This document shows positions 1 through 9,961 of a stretch of 64,000 bases of DNA, piece after piece. The stretch covers positions 124,001 to 188,000 of the forward strand of contig NZ_VEWL01000005.1 of assembly GCF_006376685.1 (NCBI RefSeq). Direction: 5' to 3'. How positions within the stretch are numbered: position 1 is the stretch's first letter; every line of letters begins with the position of its first letter. Under the pieces are notes generated by a model. It was not told the DNA's origin, searched no databases, and was given only the letters and a program-made list of their open reading frames with translations. This DNA is from Ochrobactrum teleogrylli (GTDB taxonomy: Bacteria > Pseudomonadota > Alphaproteobacteria > Rhizobiales > Rhizobiaceae). The position numbers and the translations under genes were made by a program.

Positions 1-1
1 G

Positions 2-1594
2 AACTACGACGTGACGCTTTCGTCGACCTATTACACGAAGCAGGGCTTTCTCAACGAAGCCGAGTGGCGTCATCGCCTTGAAAACGGCACCTATAACCTG
101 CGTATCGCAGGCATGCATCAGGCTAAGCCGGGCGAATTTGATGATTTGACCGTTGATCGCGATGTAGATAATCGCGGCATGGTGTCCTCTAAGGGCGATT
201 TCGAGATTAATTCGCGCTGGCGTTACGGCTGGGACGTTATGGCCCAGAGCGACCGTAATTTCAGCCGCACCTATAATATCGAAGGATATAATGGCGGAAC
301 GCAGGTTTCGAAGATTTACCTGACCGGTATCAACAACCGTAATTACTTCGATCTCAATTTCTATCGTTTCAATGTGCAGGAATCACTTCTGCCGGGCGAT
401 CCAAGCGAAATGCATTCGAAGCAGCCTTGGGTTCTGCCAAGTCTGGACTATTCCTATACGCTGCCTGAGCCTGTTTATGGCGGCGAGTTGAACATCAACA
501 CGAATCTGCAAGCGCTTTATCGTGACAATGCAAATTTCGCGGTGCCTGAAGTTGGAAAGCGATTTTACCCTCGCGTTCCAGGTTTTAGTGGCACAAGCGC
601 CCGCCTGACCAGTGAAGCGGAATGGAAGCGTACCTACATCACGCCTTCCGGTCTGGTGATCACGCCATTGCTTGCATTGCGTGCCGACGCAATCGGAGCC
701 AACACCAATTTCGACACGACCCTGGCTGGATACACGGACGCCGTCGTACGCTCGGAAGCCCTGCGCGCGATGGCGACTGCGGGCCTCGAATTGCGCTGGC
801 CTATCCTGTTCTCGACGACCAGTTCAACGCATATTCTTGAACCGATTGCGCAGATCTATGTGCGCAACAATGAGCGTTACGCCGGTGAATTGCCGAACGA
901 AGATGCACAGAGCTTTGTCTTCGACGCGACGAACCTGTTCTCGCGCGACAAGTTCTCTGGTTATGACCGCGTTGAAGGCGGCACGCGCGCCAATCTCGGC
1001 TTCCGCTACTCCGGCAGCTTCAACAACAGCGATTGGGCGCTCTACGCCTTGGCGGGGCAGTCGTTCCAGCTGGGCGGCCTGAATTCCTATGCAACGAGCG
1101 ACTTCGTGAATGTCGGTGCGGATTCGGGTCTCGACAGTGCGCGTTCGGACTATGTTGCGATGATCGGCACGTCCAATTCGACCGGTCTGGCGCTGGCTGC
1201 ACGCGGTCGCTTCGATAAGGACAGCCTGTCGGTACGTCGCGGCGAACTTGAAGTGCAGCAGAGCTGGCAAAAGCTGACGCTGACGGCGCAATATGCTTAT
1301 ATCACGCCTCAGCCAGCCTATGGCTATAATGATTTGCGTCAGGAAGTGAGCGGCACCGCTTCGGCCAAGGTCAATGCGAACTGGCGTGTTTTCGGCTCGG
1401 GCACTTACGATCTCGTGTCGAATACCCTCGTCCGTGCATCGTCCGGCCTTGCCTATGATGACGAATGCTTCACTTACATGATGGCATATACGCAGACGCG
1501 TAATCCCGGCGAGGACAAGGCTTCGCACGGCATCGGCTTCAACATCTCATTGCGCACGCTCGGCGATATCGGCAGTGGCAACCAGACATTCTAA
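2..1594 (+). CDS. lptD: LPS-assembly protein LptD, C-terminal part (5' end outside window)
   Basis: Outer-membrane beta-barrel that, with LptE, inserts lipopolysaccharide into the outer leaflet. The frame is open from the first bases of the window, so the N-terminal periplasmic domain lies upstream and about 530 residues of barrel are seen. The sequence is rich in alternating aromatic/polar strands, and the protein ends in phenylalanine (GNQTF), the usual outer-membrane barrel end recognised by the BAM machinery. It is followed by a strong hairpin and then by a SurA-like chaperone, pdxA and rsmA. This lptD-surA-pdxA-rsmA order is conserved across many proteobacteria and supports the call. Identification rests on barrel character plus this neighbourhood. 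Confidence 0.88.
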   Translation, partial: NYDVTLSSTYYTKQGFLNEAEWRHRLENGTYNLRIAGMHQAKPGEFDDLTVDRDVDNRGMVSSKGDFEINSRWRYGWDVMAQSDRNFSRTYNIEGYNGGTQVSKIYLTGINNRNYFDLNFYRFNVQESLLPGDPSEMHSKQPWVLPSLDYSYTLPEPVYGGELNINTNLQALYRDNANFAVPEVGKRFYPRVPGFSGTSARLTSEAEWKRTYITPSGLVITPLLALRADAIGANTNFDTTLAGYTDAVVRSEALRAMATAGLELRWPILFSTTSSTHILEPIAQIYVRNNERYAGELPNEDAQSFVFDATNLFSRDKFSGYDRVEGGTRANLGFRYSGSFNNSDWALYALAGQSFQLGGLNSYATSDFVNVGADSGLDSARSDYVAMIGTSNSTGLALAARGRFDKDSLSVRRGELEVQQSWQKLTLTAQYAYITPQPAYGYNDLRQEVSGTASAKVNANWRVFGSGTYDLVSNTLVRASSGLAYDDECFTYMMAYTQTRNPGEDKASHGIGFNISLRTLGDIGSGNQTF

Positions 1595-1599
1595 GATCT

Positions 1600-1633
1600 A
1601 TGATCGGAAACATATTCTTATGTTTCCGATCAT
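1600..1633 (+). terminator. Perfect 14-bp hairpin after lptD
   Basis: ATGATCGGAAACAT at 1600-1613 pairs perfectly with 1620-1633 across a 6-base loop, six bases after the lptD stop codon. No T-run follows, so it may be a weak or Rho-assisted terminator, or a stabilising 3' hairpin between lptD and the chaperone gene. Confidence 0.6.
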
Positions 1634-1881
1634 ATCTGCTCAAAGCCGTTCCCAACAAAAAACGGCTTATGTGAAATTTGCGATTTCACTCAGTAAACAA
1701 TCCCTAATCGTCTTGTAAAATGCGCGAGGGTCATTGTTTCGCCGCACTGGCTCCTCTATACAGACAGCAATATAGTTGGTTTCCGATACTCTTGCGGCTC
1801 GATGACAAGCATATCCGGAACCGAATGAGCACATCCGGTGAAGGGTTTCGTTCACCGACCGTAAGGAAATCGGGAAACAAG

Positions 1882-2844
1882 ATGATGTTTGCAAGACCTC
1901 TTTTCGCCTCCCTGTTAAGCGCGGCTGTCTGTCTGACGGCGCTCGGCACGGTTGCGCTTCCCACCTCGGCTTTTGCCGCTGGGGAAGCTGAGGTCAAGGT
2001 TGTCGTTTCCGGCAATGCGATCACCAATGGCGATATTCAGCGCCGGGCAGCTTTTTTGAAGCTGCAGCGCAAGGGCGGCAATACCGCCCAGCTCGCCCGT
2101 CAGGAACTGACTGACGAAATGCTGAAGCGCATCGAGATGAAGAGCCGCGGCATCAACGTTTCCGATCAGGAAGTCGATCAGGCCTATGCGGGCTTTGCCA
2201 CGCGCAACAAGATGACGCTTGCGCAGTTGAATCAAGTGCTCAATCAGGCAGGTGTTACGCCGGACCATTTCAAGAAATACATCATGGTCCAGATGGGCTG
2301 GGGACGCCTTGTCAGCGCTCGTTTTCGTGCCACAGGCATGGTTAGCGAACAGGATGCCGTTCAGCGCATGCTGAAGGACGGCGGCAAGAAGCCTGTTGCG
2401 ACCGAATATCATCTGCAGCAGGTCATCTTCGTCGTACCGACCTCTAAGCGGTCGCCCGCCCTTCTCGCCAAGCGCCGTCAGGAAGCCAATGCGCTTCGTT
2501 CGCGCTTCCAGAGCTGCGACGCGACGCGCCAGCAGGCAAAAGGCATTATCGATGTGACTGTCCGCGATCTTGGGCGCATTATCGAACAGCAGCTGCCGGG
2601 TGAATGGTCGAAGGATGTGAAGGCCGCTGGCGTGGGCCGCACGACACCGCCGCATGACACGGAAAAGGGCGTCGAATTCCTCGCCGTCTGCGCCACGCGC
2701 CAGCTTTCCGACGACCGCGTCGCACAGCTCGTTTTCTCCATGGAGGGCGCGGACACGCCAGAAGGTCAGGAAAAGAAGGCGGACGCGCTTGCCACCAAAT
2801 ATCTGGATGAGCTGCGCAAGAAAGCCACCATCGTTAATCGCTAA
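1882..2844 (+). CDS. SurA-like periplasmic chaperone (peptidyl-prolyl isomerase family)
   Basis: Predicted periplasmic chaperone helping outer-membrane proteins such as LptD fold. The chosen start gives a 320-aa protein with a Sec signal peptide (MMFARPLFASLL, then a hydrophobic stretch ending TSAFAAGEA, cleavage after about residue 34). The mature N-terminus (VVVSGNAITNGDIQRRAAFL) is the typical SurA/PpiD N-terminal opening, followed by helical segments. A clear parvulin active-site signature is not obvious, so isomerase activity is uncertain; alphaproteobacterial SurA proteins are often divergent. An upstream in-frame ATG at 1825 would put about 20 residues before the signal peptide and is less likely. 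It lies between lptD and pdxA as in other proteobacteria. Confidence 0.8.
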   Translation: MMFARPLFASLLSAAVCLTALGTVALPTSAFAAGEAEVKVVVSGNAITNGDIQRRAAFLKLQRKGGNTAQLARQELTDEMLKRIEMKSRGINVSDQEVDQAYAGFATRNKMTLAQLNQVLNQAGVTPDHFKKYIMVQMGWGRLVSARFRATGMVSEQDAVQRMLKDGGKKPVATEYHLQQVIFVVPTSKRSPALLAKRRQEANALRSRFQSCDATRQQAKGIIDVTVRDLGRIIEQQLPGEWSKDVKAAGVGRTTPPHDTEKGVEFLAVCATRQLSDDRVAQLVFSMEGADTPEGQEKKADALATKYLDELRKKATIVNR

Positions 2845-2852
2845 CATTCCGG

Positions 2853-2869
2853 CGACAGCACAGCTGTCG
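2853..2869 (+). other. Short perfect hairpin between the surA-like gene and pdxA
   Basis: CGACAGC (2853-2859) and GCTGTCG (2863-2869) form a 7-bp stem with a 3-base loop, 8 bases after the chaperone stop codon. There is no T-run; it is probably an mRNA processing or stability hairpin within the cluster rather than a terminator. Confidence 0.35.
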
Positions 2870-2942
2870 TTCAGGATAAGGCAATGATATGAGCTGGCAC
2901 GGTATTTTCCGGTTGCCAGCTTTTATTTTTGGAATCAGAAGC

Positions 2943-3974
2943 ATGTGCGCACAGTCTGTTCTTCCGCTCGCGGTTACTGTCGGCGACCCATCCGGTGTCG
3001 GCCCGGATATCGCGCTGGCCGTCTGGCTGAGACGAGATGAATTGTCCCTGCCCCCTTTTGTGCTGCTGGCCGATCCCGCACAGCTCGAAGCACGCGCGCG
3101 GCTTCTCAATCTCGACGTACAGATAGAGGCGGTCGCAGACGCTGCCGCATCACGCGAGGTTTTTGCACGCGCATTGCCCGTCTTGCCGCTCGTGAACGAA
3201 CACAGTGAAAGCCCGGGCAAACCACTGACTGACAATGCCGCAGGCACTGTTGAAGCGATTGAGCGCGCAGTCGCGCTTACGCTCGCTGGCGAAACGTCCG
3301 CCGTCGTCACCTGCCCGATTGCCAAGAAACCGCTTTATGAGGCTGGGTTCCCGCATCCGGGACACACCGAATTTCTGGCAGAGCTTGCAAGCCGTCACGC
3401 TGGCGCAACTATCACCCCGGTGATGATGCTCGCCGGACCGCAATTGCGCGCAGTGCCCGTGACCATTCACATCCCGCTTGTGGAAGTGCCGCGCCAGCTC
3501 ACGACCGAGAATATTCTCGAAGTGTCGCGCATCACGGCGCATGAACTGCGCGAGCGGTTCGGGATTGCCAAGCCGCGACTGGCGCTTTCCGGCCTCAACC
3601 CGCATGCGGGCGAAGGCGGTGCCATGGGCAAGGAAGACGAAACAATCATTCGCCCCGCAGTGGAACAGTTGCAGCTGGAGGGCATCGACGTGCGCGGTCC
3701 CCTGCCCGCCGATACGATGTTCCACCCCCAAGCGCGCGCGGCATATGATGCCGCCATCTGCATGTATCACGATCAGGCGCTTATACCGGCCAAGGCGCTC
3801 GCCTTTGACGAAACCGTCAATGTGACGCTCGGTCTGCCCTTCATCCGCACCTCGCCAGATCATGGCACAGCTTTCGATATTGCAGGTCAGGGCATTGCGC
3901 GACCAGACAGTCTGGTTGCAGCGATCCGGCTTGCGCATGAGCTGGCAGAAAATACAACAGGTTCCAAGGCATGA
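2943..3974 (+). CDS. pdxA: 4-hydroxythreonine-4-phosphate dehydrogenase PdxA
   Basis: NAD-dependent oxidation of 4-phosphohydroxy-L-threonine in pyridoxal 5'-phosphate synthesis; cytoplasmic, metal-dependent dimer. The family opening [19 protein letters not shown] lies at residues 7-25 with the start used here, and metal-ligand motifs HPGHTEF and YHDQALIP are present. The predicted length of 343 aa fits the family (about 330). An in-frame ATG at 2889 would add 18 residues with no family match, so 2943 is preferred. The stop overlaps the rsmA start by 4 bases (ATGA), indicating translational coupling, a common pdxA-rsmA arrangement. Confidence 0.93.
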   Translation: MCAQSVLPLAVTVGDPSGVGPDIALAVWLRRDELSLPPFVLLADPAQLEARARLLNLDVQIEAVADAAASREVFARALPVLPLVNEHSESPGKPLTDNAAGTVEAIERAVALTLAGETSAVVTCPIAKKPLYEAGFPHPGHTEFLAELASRHAGATITPVMMLAGPQLRAVPVTIHIPLVEVPRQLTTENILEVSRITAHELRERFGIAKPRLALSGLNPHAGEGGAMGKEDETIIRPAVEQLQLEGIDVRGPLPADTMFHPQARAAYDAAICMYHDQALIPAKALAFDETVNVTLGLPFIRTSPDHGTAFDIAGQGIARPDSLVAAIRLAHELAENTTGSKA

Positions 3975-4801
3975 GCATCGACAATCTGCCACCCCTTCGC
4001 GAAGTCATCGAACGGCATGACCTGATGCCGAAGAAGTCGCTCGGGCAGAATTTTCTGTTCGATCTCAATCTGACGTCCAAGATTGCCCGTCAGGCGGGCG
4101 ATCTGAAGGACCAGCCGGTTATCGAGGTTGGCCCCGGCCCCGGCGGATTGACCCGCGCCCTTCTGGCGCAGGGCGCCTATGTCACCGCGATCGAGCGCGA
4201 CGAACGCTGCCTTGAGGCGCTGGCGGAAATAGAGGCCCATTACCCGGGCCGCTTGCGGATCATCTCCGGCGATGCGCTGGAGCAGGATTTCAAGACACTG
4301 TTTCCCGATGGTCCCAAGCCGCGCATCGCGGCCAATCTGCCCTATAATGTCGGCACGCAGCTGCTTTTGAACTGGCTTCTGGTCGAGCCGTGGCCGCCGT
4401 TCTATTCCTCCATGACACTGATGTTCCAGCGCGAAGTGGCAGAACGCATCGTGGCAACACCCGACAGCGATCATTATGGACGCCTCGGTGTGCTGGCAGG
4501 CTGGCGGACAAAATCCAGGATCGCGTTCGACGTGCCACCGCAGGCCTTTACACCGCCGCCCAAAGTCATGTCGTCCGTGGTGCACATCGTTCCGCTCGAA
4601 AATCCGCTGCCCTGTAATGCGGCGGCACTCGGTCAGGTGACGCAGGCCGCTTTCGGACAAAGGCGCAAGATGCTGCGCCAAAGCCTGAAACCCATTGGCG
4701 GTGCGGCCCTTCTGGAAAAGACCGGCATTGACGGCACCCGCCGCGCCGAAACGCTCAGCGTCGAAGAATTCGTCGCTCTCGCGAATGCCTATCGCCCATG
4801 A
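3971..4801 (+). CDS. rsmA: 16S rRNA (adenine1518/1519-N6)-dimethyltransferase RsmA (KsgA)
   Basis: Dimethylates two adjacent adenines in the 3' hairpin loop of 16S rRNA during small-subunit maturation, using S-adenosylmethionine. The 276-aa protein has the family N-terminus [11 protein letters not shown] (21-31), SAM motif [16 protein letters not shown] (51-65) and the catalytic NLPYNV motif near residue 118. The C-terminal helical domain carries [12 protein letters not shown]. It overlaps pdxA by 4 bases and is the last + strand gene of the lptD cluster; a convergent peptidase gene ends 6 bases beyond. Confidence 0.96.
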   Translation: MSIDNLPPLREVIERHDLMPKKSLGQNFLFDLNLTSKIARQAGDLKDQPVIEVGPGPGGLTRALLAQGAYVTAIERDERCLEALAEIEAHYPGRLRIISGDALEQDFKTLFPDGPKPRIAANLPYNVGTQLLLNWLLVEPWPPFYSSMTLMFQREVAERIVATPDSDHYGRLGVLAGWRTKSRIAFDVPPQAFTPPPKVMSSVVHIVPLENPLPCNAAALGQVTQAAFGQRRKMLRQSLKPIGGAALLEKTGIDGTRRAETLSVEEFVALANAYRP

Positions 4802-4807
4802 CGTGAT

Positions 4808-6523
4808 TTAATGGTGGCCGCCAGCCACCCGGCCCGCCTTTTGACCATTGGCCGGTCGGTCATGCGGTTCGGTCTTGTCCTTGGCGTCTGAGCCGTCTTT
4901 CAGAATCGGCAGCGTCATTTCATCGACGATCTGACCGACGTGATCGATTTCCTCGCGGAAACTCGACAACGACGAACCGGAGAGCTTTTCACCAGCATTG
5001 AGGCGCGCGGTCAGCGGGTCGACATATTGATCGCCGACTTTCAGCTCATAATAAAGATGCGGACCCGTGGAATAGCCGGTCGAGCCGACATAGGCGATGA
5101 CTTCGCCCTGCTTGACATGCTGGCCGACGCGCAGTCCTTCCTTGGCCGATGAAAGATGCGCATAGGTGGTGCTGTAACCGCCCTGATGGCGGATACGCAC
5201 ATATTTGCCATAACCCTTCTGATATGAAATCAGTTCCACGACGCCGTCGCCCGCAGCCACGATCGGCGAACCGATCGGTGCGTCGTAATCGACACCGTTA
5301 TGATGCTTGCGGACGTGCAGAACCGGGTGGATACGCCAGCCGAAACCATCGTTCAGTCGCCCGTTCGGCAAAGGTTTGTGCATCAGATATTTGGTCATCG
5401 AGGAGCCATCCTCGTTGAAGTAATCCGTGGCGCCGCCCTTGCCTTCGTGCCGGTAGAGGCGCTTGCTTTTACCGTTGGTGGTGAATTCCACGAACACCAG
5501 TTCCGGGTCGGTTTCTGCGCTTTTCCTGAAAAGAAGGTCGATCAGATCCGGCGCATTGACGCCCTTCTCCAGCACGACACCGTTCTGTTCCGCAAGCTTC
5601 TCGACTTCGCGCACGATTTCTCGTGGAGCGCCCGCCTGAACCAGCCTCGTTTCTATCGAACCATTGCTGTTTCCCGCCGGAGCCGGTGGATGAGAGGCGC
5701 TCAGCATGGCATCGCGGGACAAACGCGCAAAAAGCCGCTCATTACCGGTCGAATGAAAGACACCATCATCCGCCCGGCCATAGACGGCCTTGTTGGCATT
5801 GCCGTGGTTGAAGCGGGCCAGCGAAACATGGGCGGCGGCATCGCTGCCGTCTTTTTTGTCGACCAGCAGTTCCAGATTGTCGCCCGGAAGCAATTCGGTG
5901 CGGGCCAGCGCTTCTTCCAATCTCTGACTGTCTTCGGCGGCGATCCCCGCGGCCTGCAAAAGCGCCTCTATTCGTTCCCGCGATTGCGGCGCAACGATGA
6001 TTTCATGCACATCCGCCTTCTCATGGGCGGCGGGCTTGGCAAGGCTGACATTGACAGGAACGCCACGCTCCAATTCGGACAGCGGTTGCGCCGGTTCGCA
6101 ACACTTGGCCGCTATTGTTGTTCCATCCATCGTATCGTCAATGGCGGGCCGCCTGGCGTCGCGGCCTTTCACATCCAGCACCACATGCTGATAGGTATAA
6201 AGCCGCGCATCGCCATCCTCGACGCCTTCCGCAATATCGATGCGGCGCGACACGCGATGGCTTAAATCATTATTCACGGCGGGCACGAGCCGCGCATCTT
6301 TGGCTGCGGCGCGATGTCGGCGAACCAAGCTTGTCGGGCTGGCAAAAGCCGGCTGTGCGGCACGACCGTGGCGCACAAGCCCGCCGGTCGCGAGTATCAT
6401 CGCGCCACCGGCAATGACCGTGACGGAGGCCAGCGCCAGACAGAAGCGCATATGCGTATGCAAGGAAAAGCGAACCCAGCGCACCGGCCCAAGGCTACGA
6501 TGTGATAACGGTTCCGCCTTCAT
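4808..6523 (-). CDS. M23-family murein endopeptidase, membrane anchored
   Basis: Predicted zinc metallopeptidase cutting peptidoglycan cross-links. With the start chosen at 6523 (MKAEPLSHRSLGP) it has 571 aa. A single transmembrane segment lies near residues 25-45, then a long periplasmic region, then a C-terminal M23 (LytM) domain with the catalytic signatures NDGFGWRIHPVLHVRKHHNGVDY and HLYYELKVG. The earlier ATG at 6613 adds 30 residues; 6523 is preferred because rhizobial relatives, as I recall them, begin shortly before RSLG. Neither start has a strong Shine-Dalgarno sequence. The catalytic histidines are intact, so it is probably active rather than an EnvC/NlpD-type degenerate activator. 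Confidence 0.88.
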   Translation of the reverse strand: MKAEPLSHRSLGPVRWVRFSLHTHMRFCLALASVTVIAGGAMILATGGLVRHGRAAQPAFASPTSLVRRHRAAAKDARLVPAVNNDLSHRVSRRIDIAEGVEDGDARLYTYQHVVLDVKGRDARRPAIDDTMDGTTIAAKCCEPAQPLSELERGVPVNVSLAKPAAHEKADVHEIIVAPQSRERIEALLQAAGIAAEDSQRLEEALARTELLPGDNLELLVDKKDGSDAAAHVSLARFNHGNANKAVYGRADDGVFHSTGNERLFARLSRDAMLSASHPPAPAGNSNGSIETRLVQAGAPREIVREVEKLAEQNGVVLEKGVNAPDLIDLLFRKSAETDPELVFVEFTTNGKSKRLYRHEGKGGATDYFNEDGSSMTKYLMHKPLPNGRLNDGFGWRIHPVLHVRKHHNGVDYDAPIGSPIVAAGDGVVELISYQKGYGKYVRIRHQGGYSTTYAHLSSAKEGLRVGQHVKQGEVIAYVGSTGYSTGPHLYYELKVGDQYVDPLTARLNAGEKLSGSSLSSFREEIDHVGQIVDEMTLPILKDGSDAKDKTEPHDRPANGQKAGRVAGGHH

Positions 6524-6680
6524 ATTTGTGCCAGCAGGTGCAAAGACGGACCCCAATGGGTTCACCGTCGCAACTGCAAGCTTGCGATGGAAGTATCCTG
6601 CCCTCGGGGCCATACCGACAATACTCTAGGTTCTCTGCAAATATCGGCGGAACTGATGCTGATAGAGCGGCCAAATTAAG

Positions 6681-6709
6681 ACCTCCGGTAGAGGTTATCC
6701 ACCGGAGGT
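6681..6709 (-). terminator. Hairpin after rarD
   Basis: ACCTCCGGT (6681-6689) pairs with ACCGGAGGT (6701-6709) across an 11-base loop. Read on the minus strand it lies about 28 bases after the rarD stop and is followed by a short T-rich stretch (CTTAATTTGG), consistent with an intrinsic terminator. Confidence 0.5.
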
Positions 6710-6736
6710 AAATCACAAATTATTTATGATTGCTGG

Positions 6737-7657
6737 TCAGTCCCGCGCGCGGTTGCGGCGGTGCTGGGACAGTGTCGACCAGGAGTAGAGCGCAAGCCCC
6801 GCCCAGATCAGCACGAAAGCGCCAAGCTGCACGGTCGAAAACGGCTCGTGGAAGATGAAAATCGCGAAGAAAAACAACATGGTGGGCGTCATATACTGCA
6901 TCAGCCCAAGCGTGGTGTAGCGCAGAAGTTTTGCACCGCCCGCATAAAGAATAAGCGGGATGGCGGTGAACGGACCGGCGAGCAGGAGGAGACCGACATT
7001 CGAAACCGGACCGGCGAAGAAATGGTCCTGACCGGTCGAGCCGAGCCATGCCACATAGGCGAGCGCCGGAATACACAGGATCAGCACTTCAAGCGTGAAG
7101 CCCTGCAATGGCTGCATCGGCAGTGATTTCCGGAAGAAGCCATAGAGACCGAAGGACACCGGCAAAGCGAGCGACACCCAAGGCAAGCCGCCGGCATTGA
7201 ACGTGAGCAGCAGGACAGCTGCCGCGGCAAGGCCGACAGCCACATATTGCACCTTGCTCAACCGTTCACCGAGAAACAGGCCGCCCAGCACCACATTGAA
7301 CAGTGGATTAATGTAATAACCAAGTGCAGCGCCCATGACCTGGTCATGCGCGACCGCCCAAACATAAATGGTCCAGTTTGCGGTGATAAGCGCTGCGGTC
7401 AGCGCCGCCATTGCAAGCATACGCGGCTGGCGAACAGCGTTGAGAATATCCTTGAATTGCCCAAGCGCGACCAGCAGCAGCAAAGCAACCGGCACCGACC
7501 AGATGACGCGGTGAGACACCACTTCCATAGCCGGAATATGGGCTACCATTTTCAGATAAAACGGCAATGCGCCCCAAAGCGCATAGGCGCCGAACGCCAT
7601 GAGAAAACCTCTGGCCCCATCCGAAAGACGGGTATCGGACAGGGTCTCATCGGTCAT
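6737..7657 (-). CDS. rarD: EamA/DMT-family permease RarD
   Basis: Inner-membrane permease of the drug/metabolite transporter superfamily; the RarD subgroup was named in E. coli for chloramphenicol sensitivity, but its substrate is uncertain. The 306-aa protein has about ten hydrophobic segments and the RarD hallmark near the N-terminus (GFLMAFGAYALWGALPFY), followed by HRVIWSVPVALLLL and WTIYVWAVAHDQVMGAALGYYINPL segments. The ATG at 7657 has a good ribosome site (GGAGAGA, 5 bases upstream). It lies downstream of cimA on the same strand, 143 bases away, and is probably transcribed separately. Confidence 0.9.
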   Translation of the reverse strand: MTDETLSDTRLSDGARGFLMAFGAYALWGALPFYLKMVAHIPAMEVVSHRVIWSVPVALLLLVALGQFKDILNAVRQPRMLAMAALTAALITANWTIYVWAVAHDQVMGAALGYYINPLFNVVLGGLFLGERLSKVQYVAVGLAAAAVLLLTFNAGGLPWVSLALPVSFGLYGFFRKSLPMQPLQGFTLEVLILCIPALAYVAWLGSTGQDHFFAGPVSNVGLLLLAGPFTAIPLILYAGGAKLLRYTTLGLMQYMTPTMLFFFAIFIFHEPFSTVQLGAFVLIWAGLALYSWSTLSQHRRNRARD

Positions 7658-7800
7658 TGTCTCTCTCCACTCGAAAGCAAATCCGCTTTTGAATAAATCG
7701 CATAGCAGATGACTTGTTCAGCCACTGCTATGCGCTTCTCAATACATAAAATCCATTCAATTAAACTGATTGAAGCATCAATCCTGGTGAATGATGGCGG

Positions 7801-9414
7801 TTATTCCGCAGCCGCAAGCCCGGCCATGGCGCGGTTTTTCATAAGTTTAAAATTCACGGAATCCATCAGCGCCTGAAATGAGGCATCGATGATATTGTCC
7901 GAAACGCCAACCGTGCGCCAGCGGGCGCCTGTGGCGTCGCCCGACTCGATCAGGACGCGCGTGATCGCCGCCGTACCGCCATTCAGGATACGCACCTTGA
8001 AGTCCACGAGTTCGAGATCTTCGATTTCCGCCTGATAGCGACCGAGATCCTTGCGCAGTGCAATGTCGAGTGCATTGACCGGGCCGTGGCCTTCGGCGAC
8101 AGACATGCGCACTTCGCCATCGACCTCCACCTTGACCACCGCTTCCGACACGGTCTTCAGCATGCCATTGGCATCGAAACGGCGCTCGACGAGACAACGG
8201 AACGACTCGACCTTGAAGAATTCCGGCTGCGGATTGAGCATATTGCGCGCCAGAAGTTCGAAACTTGCATCCGCGCCCTCATAGGCATAGCCTTCCGCCT
8301 CGCGCTCCTTGACCAGAGTGATCAGCGTGTCGAGGCGGACATCGTCTTTCGCAACGCGGATGCCGCGACGCTCCAGCTCGGCGATGAAATTCGACTTGCC
8401 GCCCTGATCCGAAACCATGACGCGACGGCTGTTGCCAACCGTTTCCGGGGGAACATGTTCGTAGGTCTGCGGTTCCTTGAGCAAGGCCGAAGCATGGATG
8501 CCCGCTTTCGTCGCGAAAGCTGATGTGCCGGTATAAGGCGCCTGCTCGGTCGGCGGACGGTTCAAAATATCGTCAAACGCACGCGAAATACGGGTGATCG
8601 CCTTCAGTGAAGCCGGTTTGATGCCGAGTTCAAACCGCTCCGACCAGTATGGCTTGAGCAGCAGCGTCGGGATCAGCGAAACCAGATTTGCATTGCCGCA
8701 GCGCTCGCCAATACCGTTCAGCGTGCCTTGCACATGCCGCACACCGGCATCGATGGCGGCAAGCGAAACGGCAACGGCCTGTTCCGTGTCGTTATGGGCG
8801 TGGATGCCGAGGCTTTCACCGGGCACCACGGCCTTCACCGCATTGACGATTTCGGCAATTTCATGCGGCTGCGTACCGCCATTGGTGTCGCAGAGCACAA
8901 CCCAGCGTGCGCCCGCCGTATAAGCCGCCCTGGCGCATTCCAGCGCATAGTCCGGATTAGCCTTGTAGCCGTCAAAGAAGTGCTCGCAATCGACCAGCGC
9001 CTCACGGCCCGCCATACGCGCAGCCGTCACCGATGCCGTGATCGATTCCAGATTTTCCTCATTGGTGCAGCCAAGCGCCAGCCGCACATGATAGTCCCAG
9101 CTTTTGGCAACGAAACAAACAGCATCGGCGGAAGCCTGCAGTAGGCTCGACAGTCCCGGATCGTTCGACGCGGAAACACCAGCACGTTTGGTCATGCCGA
9201 AGGCGGTAAATTTCGACCGCGACGTCTGACGGCGCTTGAAAAAAGCCGTATCGGTCGGATTGGCGCCCGGATAGCCGCCCTCGACATAATCGACGCCCAG
9301 TTCCTCAAGCAGCGCGACAATCGACTTCTTGTCCTCGACAGAAAAATCAATGCCGGGGGTTTGCTGCCCGTCGCGCAAGGTCGTGTCGTAGATGTAGATG
9401 CGTTCGCGTGCCAT
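7801..9414 (-). CDS. cimA: (R)-citramalate synthase
   Basis: Condenses acetyl-CoA with pyruvate to citramalate, the first step of the threonine-independent isoleucine route; cytoplasmic. The 537-aa length and the features fit the CimA/LeuA-like family. The N-terminal DRE-TIM barrel has IYIYDTTLRDGQQTPGIDFS and the metal-binding GIHAHNDTEQAVA; the C-terminal half is a regulatory domain of the LeuA type (GPVNALDIALRKDLG...). The motif FATKAGIHASALLK is also present. It could be annotated as a 2-isopropylmalate synthase, but the DGQQTPG opening and length favour citramalate synthase. It is monocistronic by spacing. Confidence 0.92.
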   Translation of the reverse strand: MARERIYIYDTTLRDGQQTPGIDFSVEDKKSIVALLEELGVDYVEGGYPGANPTDTAFFKRRQTSRSKFTAFGMTKRAGVSASNDPGLSSLLQASADAVCFVAKSWDYHVRLALGCTNEENLESITASVTAARMAGREALVDCEHFFDGYKANPDYALECARAAYTAGARWVVLCDTNGGTQPHEIAEIVNAVKAVVPGESLGIHAHNDTEQAVAVSLAAIDAGVRHVQGTLNGIGERCGNANLVSLIPTLLLKPYWSERFELGIKPASLKAITRISRAFDDILNRPPTEQAPYTGTSAFATKAGIHASALLKEPQTYEHVPPETVGNSRRVMVSDQGGKSNFIAELERRGIRVAKDDVRLDTLITLVKEREAEGYAYEGADASFELLARNMLNPQPEFFKVESFRCLVERRFDANGMLKTVSEAVVKVEVDGEVRMSVAEGHGPVNALDIALRKDLGRYQAEIEDLELVDFKVRILNGGTAAITRVLIESGDATGARWRTVGVSDNIIDASFQALMDSVNFKLMKNRAMAGLAAAE

Positions 9415-9452
9415 AAATGCCTGCCTGTCGGTGGGTCTCTATTGGTTCAACG

Positions 9453-9935
9453 TTACCGTTGCGGCCAATTATCTGTGTCGTAGTCTGGATGCTGATAGGA
9501 AATCATCGTCCTGACAAATTCGATGCTCTCCGGATCGCGTTCGGTTGCATAGCCGGGAAGGTTTGCAAGTCCGCTCACATAAGGAAGCTGCTTTTCGATG
9601 CCCCATTGCACGGTCGGCTCCACTTCCTCCGGCGCATCGAACGCACCGATGGCGAGCGCGATGCCATCCGGCGCTTCATAGGTGAGCGGGGTTCCGCATT
9701 CCGGGCAGAACCCGCGTTGCACATGATTGGAAGAGCGAAAACGCTTCGGCTCGTTGCGTGTCCATTCCAGTTTTGCCTGCTCGACGGAAACCAGCGGCGC
9801 ATAGAAATTGCCGAAAGCCTTCTGGCACATGCGGCAATGACAGATGGAGGCCGGACCCAAAGCGCCGTCGACGCGGAAACGCACCGCGCCGCATTGGCAG
9901 CCGCCGGTATAAATCGGCTTGTTATCGAGCGTCAT
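9453..9935 (-). CDS. GFA-family (glutathione-dependent formaldehyde-activating-like) zinc protein
   Basis: Small cytoplasmic zinc-binding protein of 160 aa in the GFA/CENP-V fold family. The zinc ligands are visible as CQCGAVRF, CHCRMCQKAFG and a later CPECGTPL pair. The family name comes from one S-(hydroxymethyl)glutathione synthase; most members have no proven substrate, so no reaction is assigned. The start at 9935 has a strong ribosome site (GGGGAGGACAAC before ATG); the longer frame to 9980 has none. It lies between cysS and cimA, all on the minus strand. Confidence 0.85.
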   Translation of the reverse strand: MTLDNKPIYTGGCQCGAVRFRVDGALGPASICHCRMCQKAFGNFYAPLVSVEQAKLEWTRNEPKRFRSSNHVQRGFCPECGTPLTYEAPDGIALAIGAFDAPEEVEPTVQWGIEKQLPYVSGLANLPGYATERDPESIEFVRTMISYQHPDYDTDNWPQR

Positions 9936-9961
9936 GTTGTCCTCCCCAATCAAAAACGCTG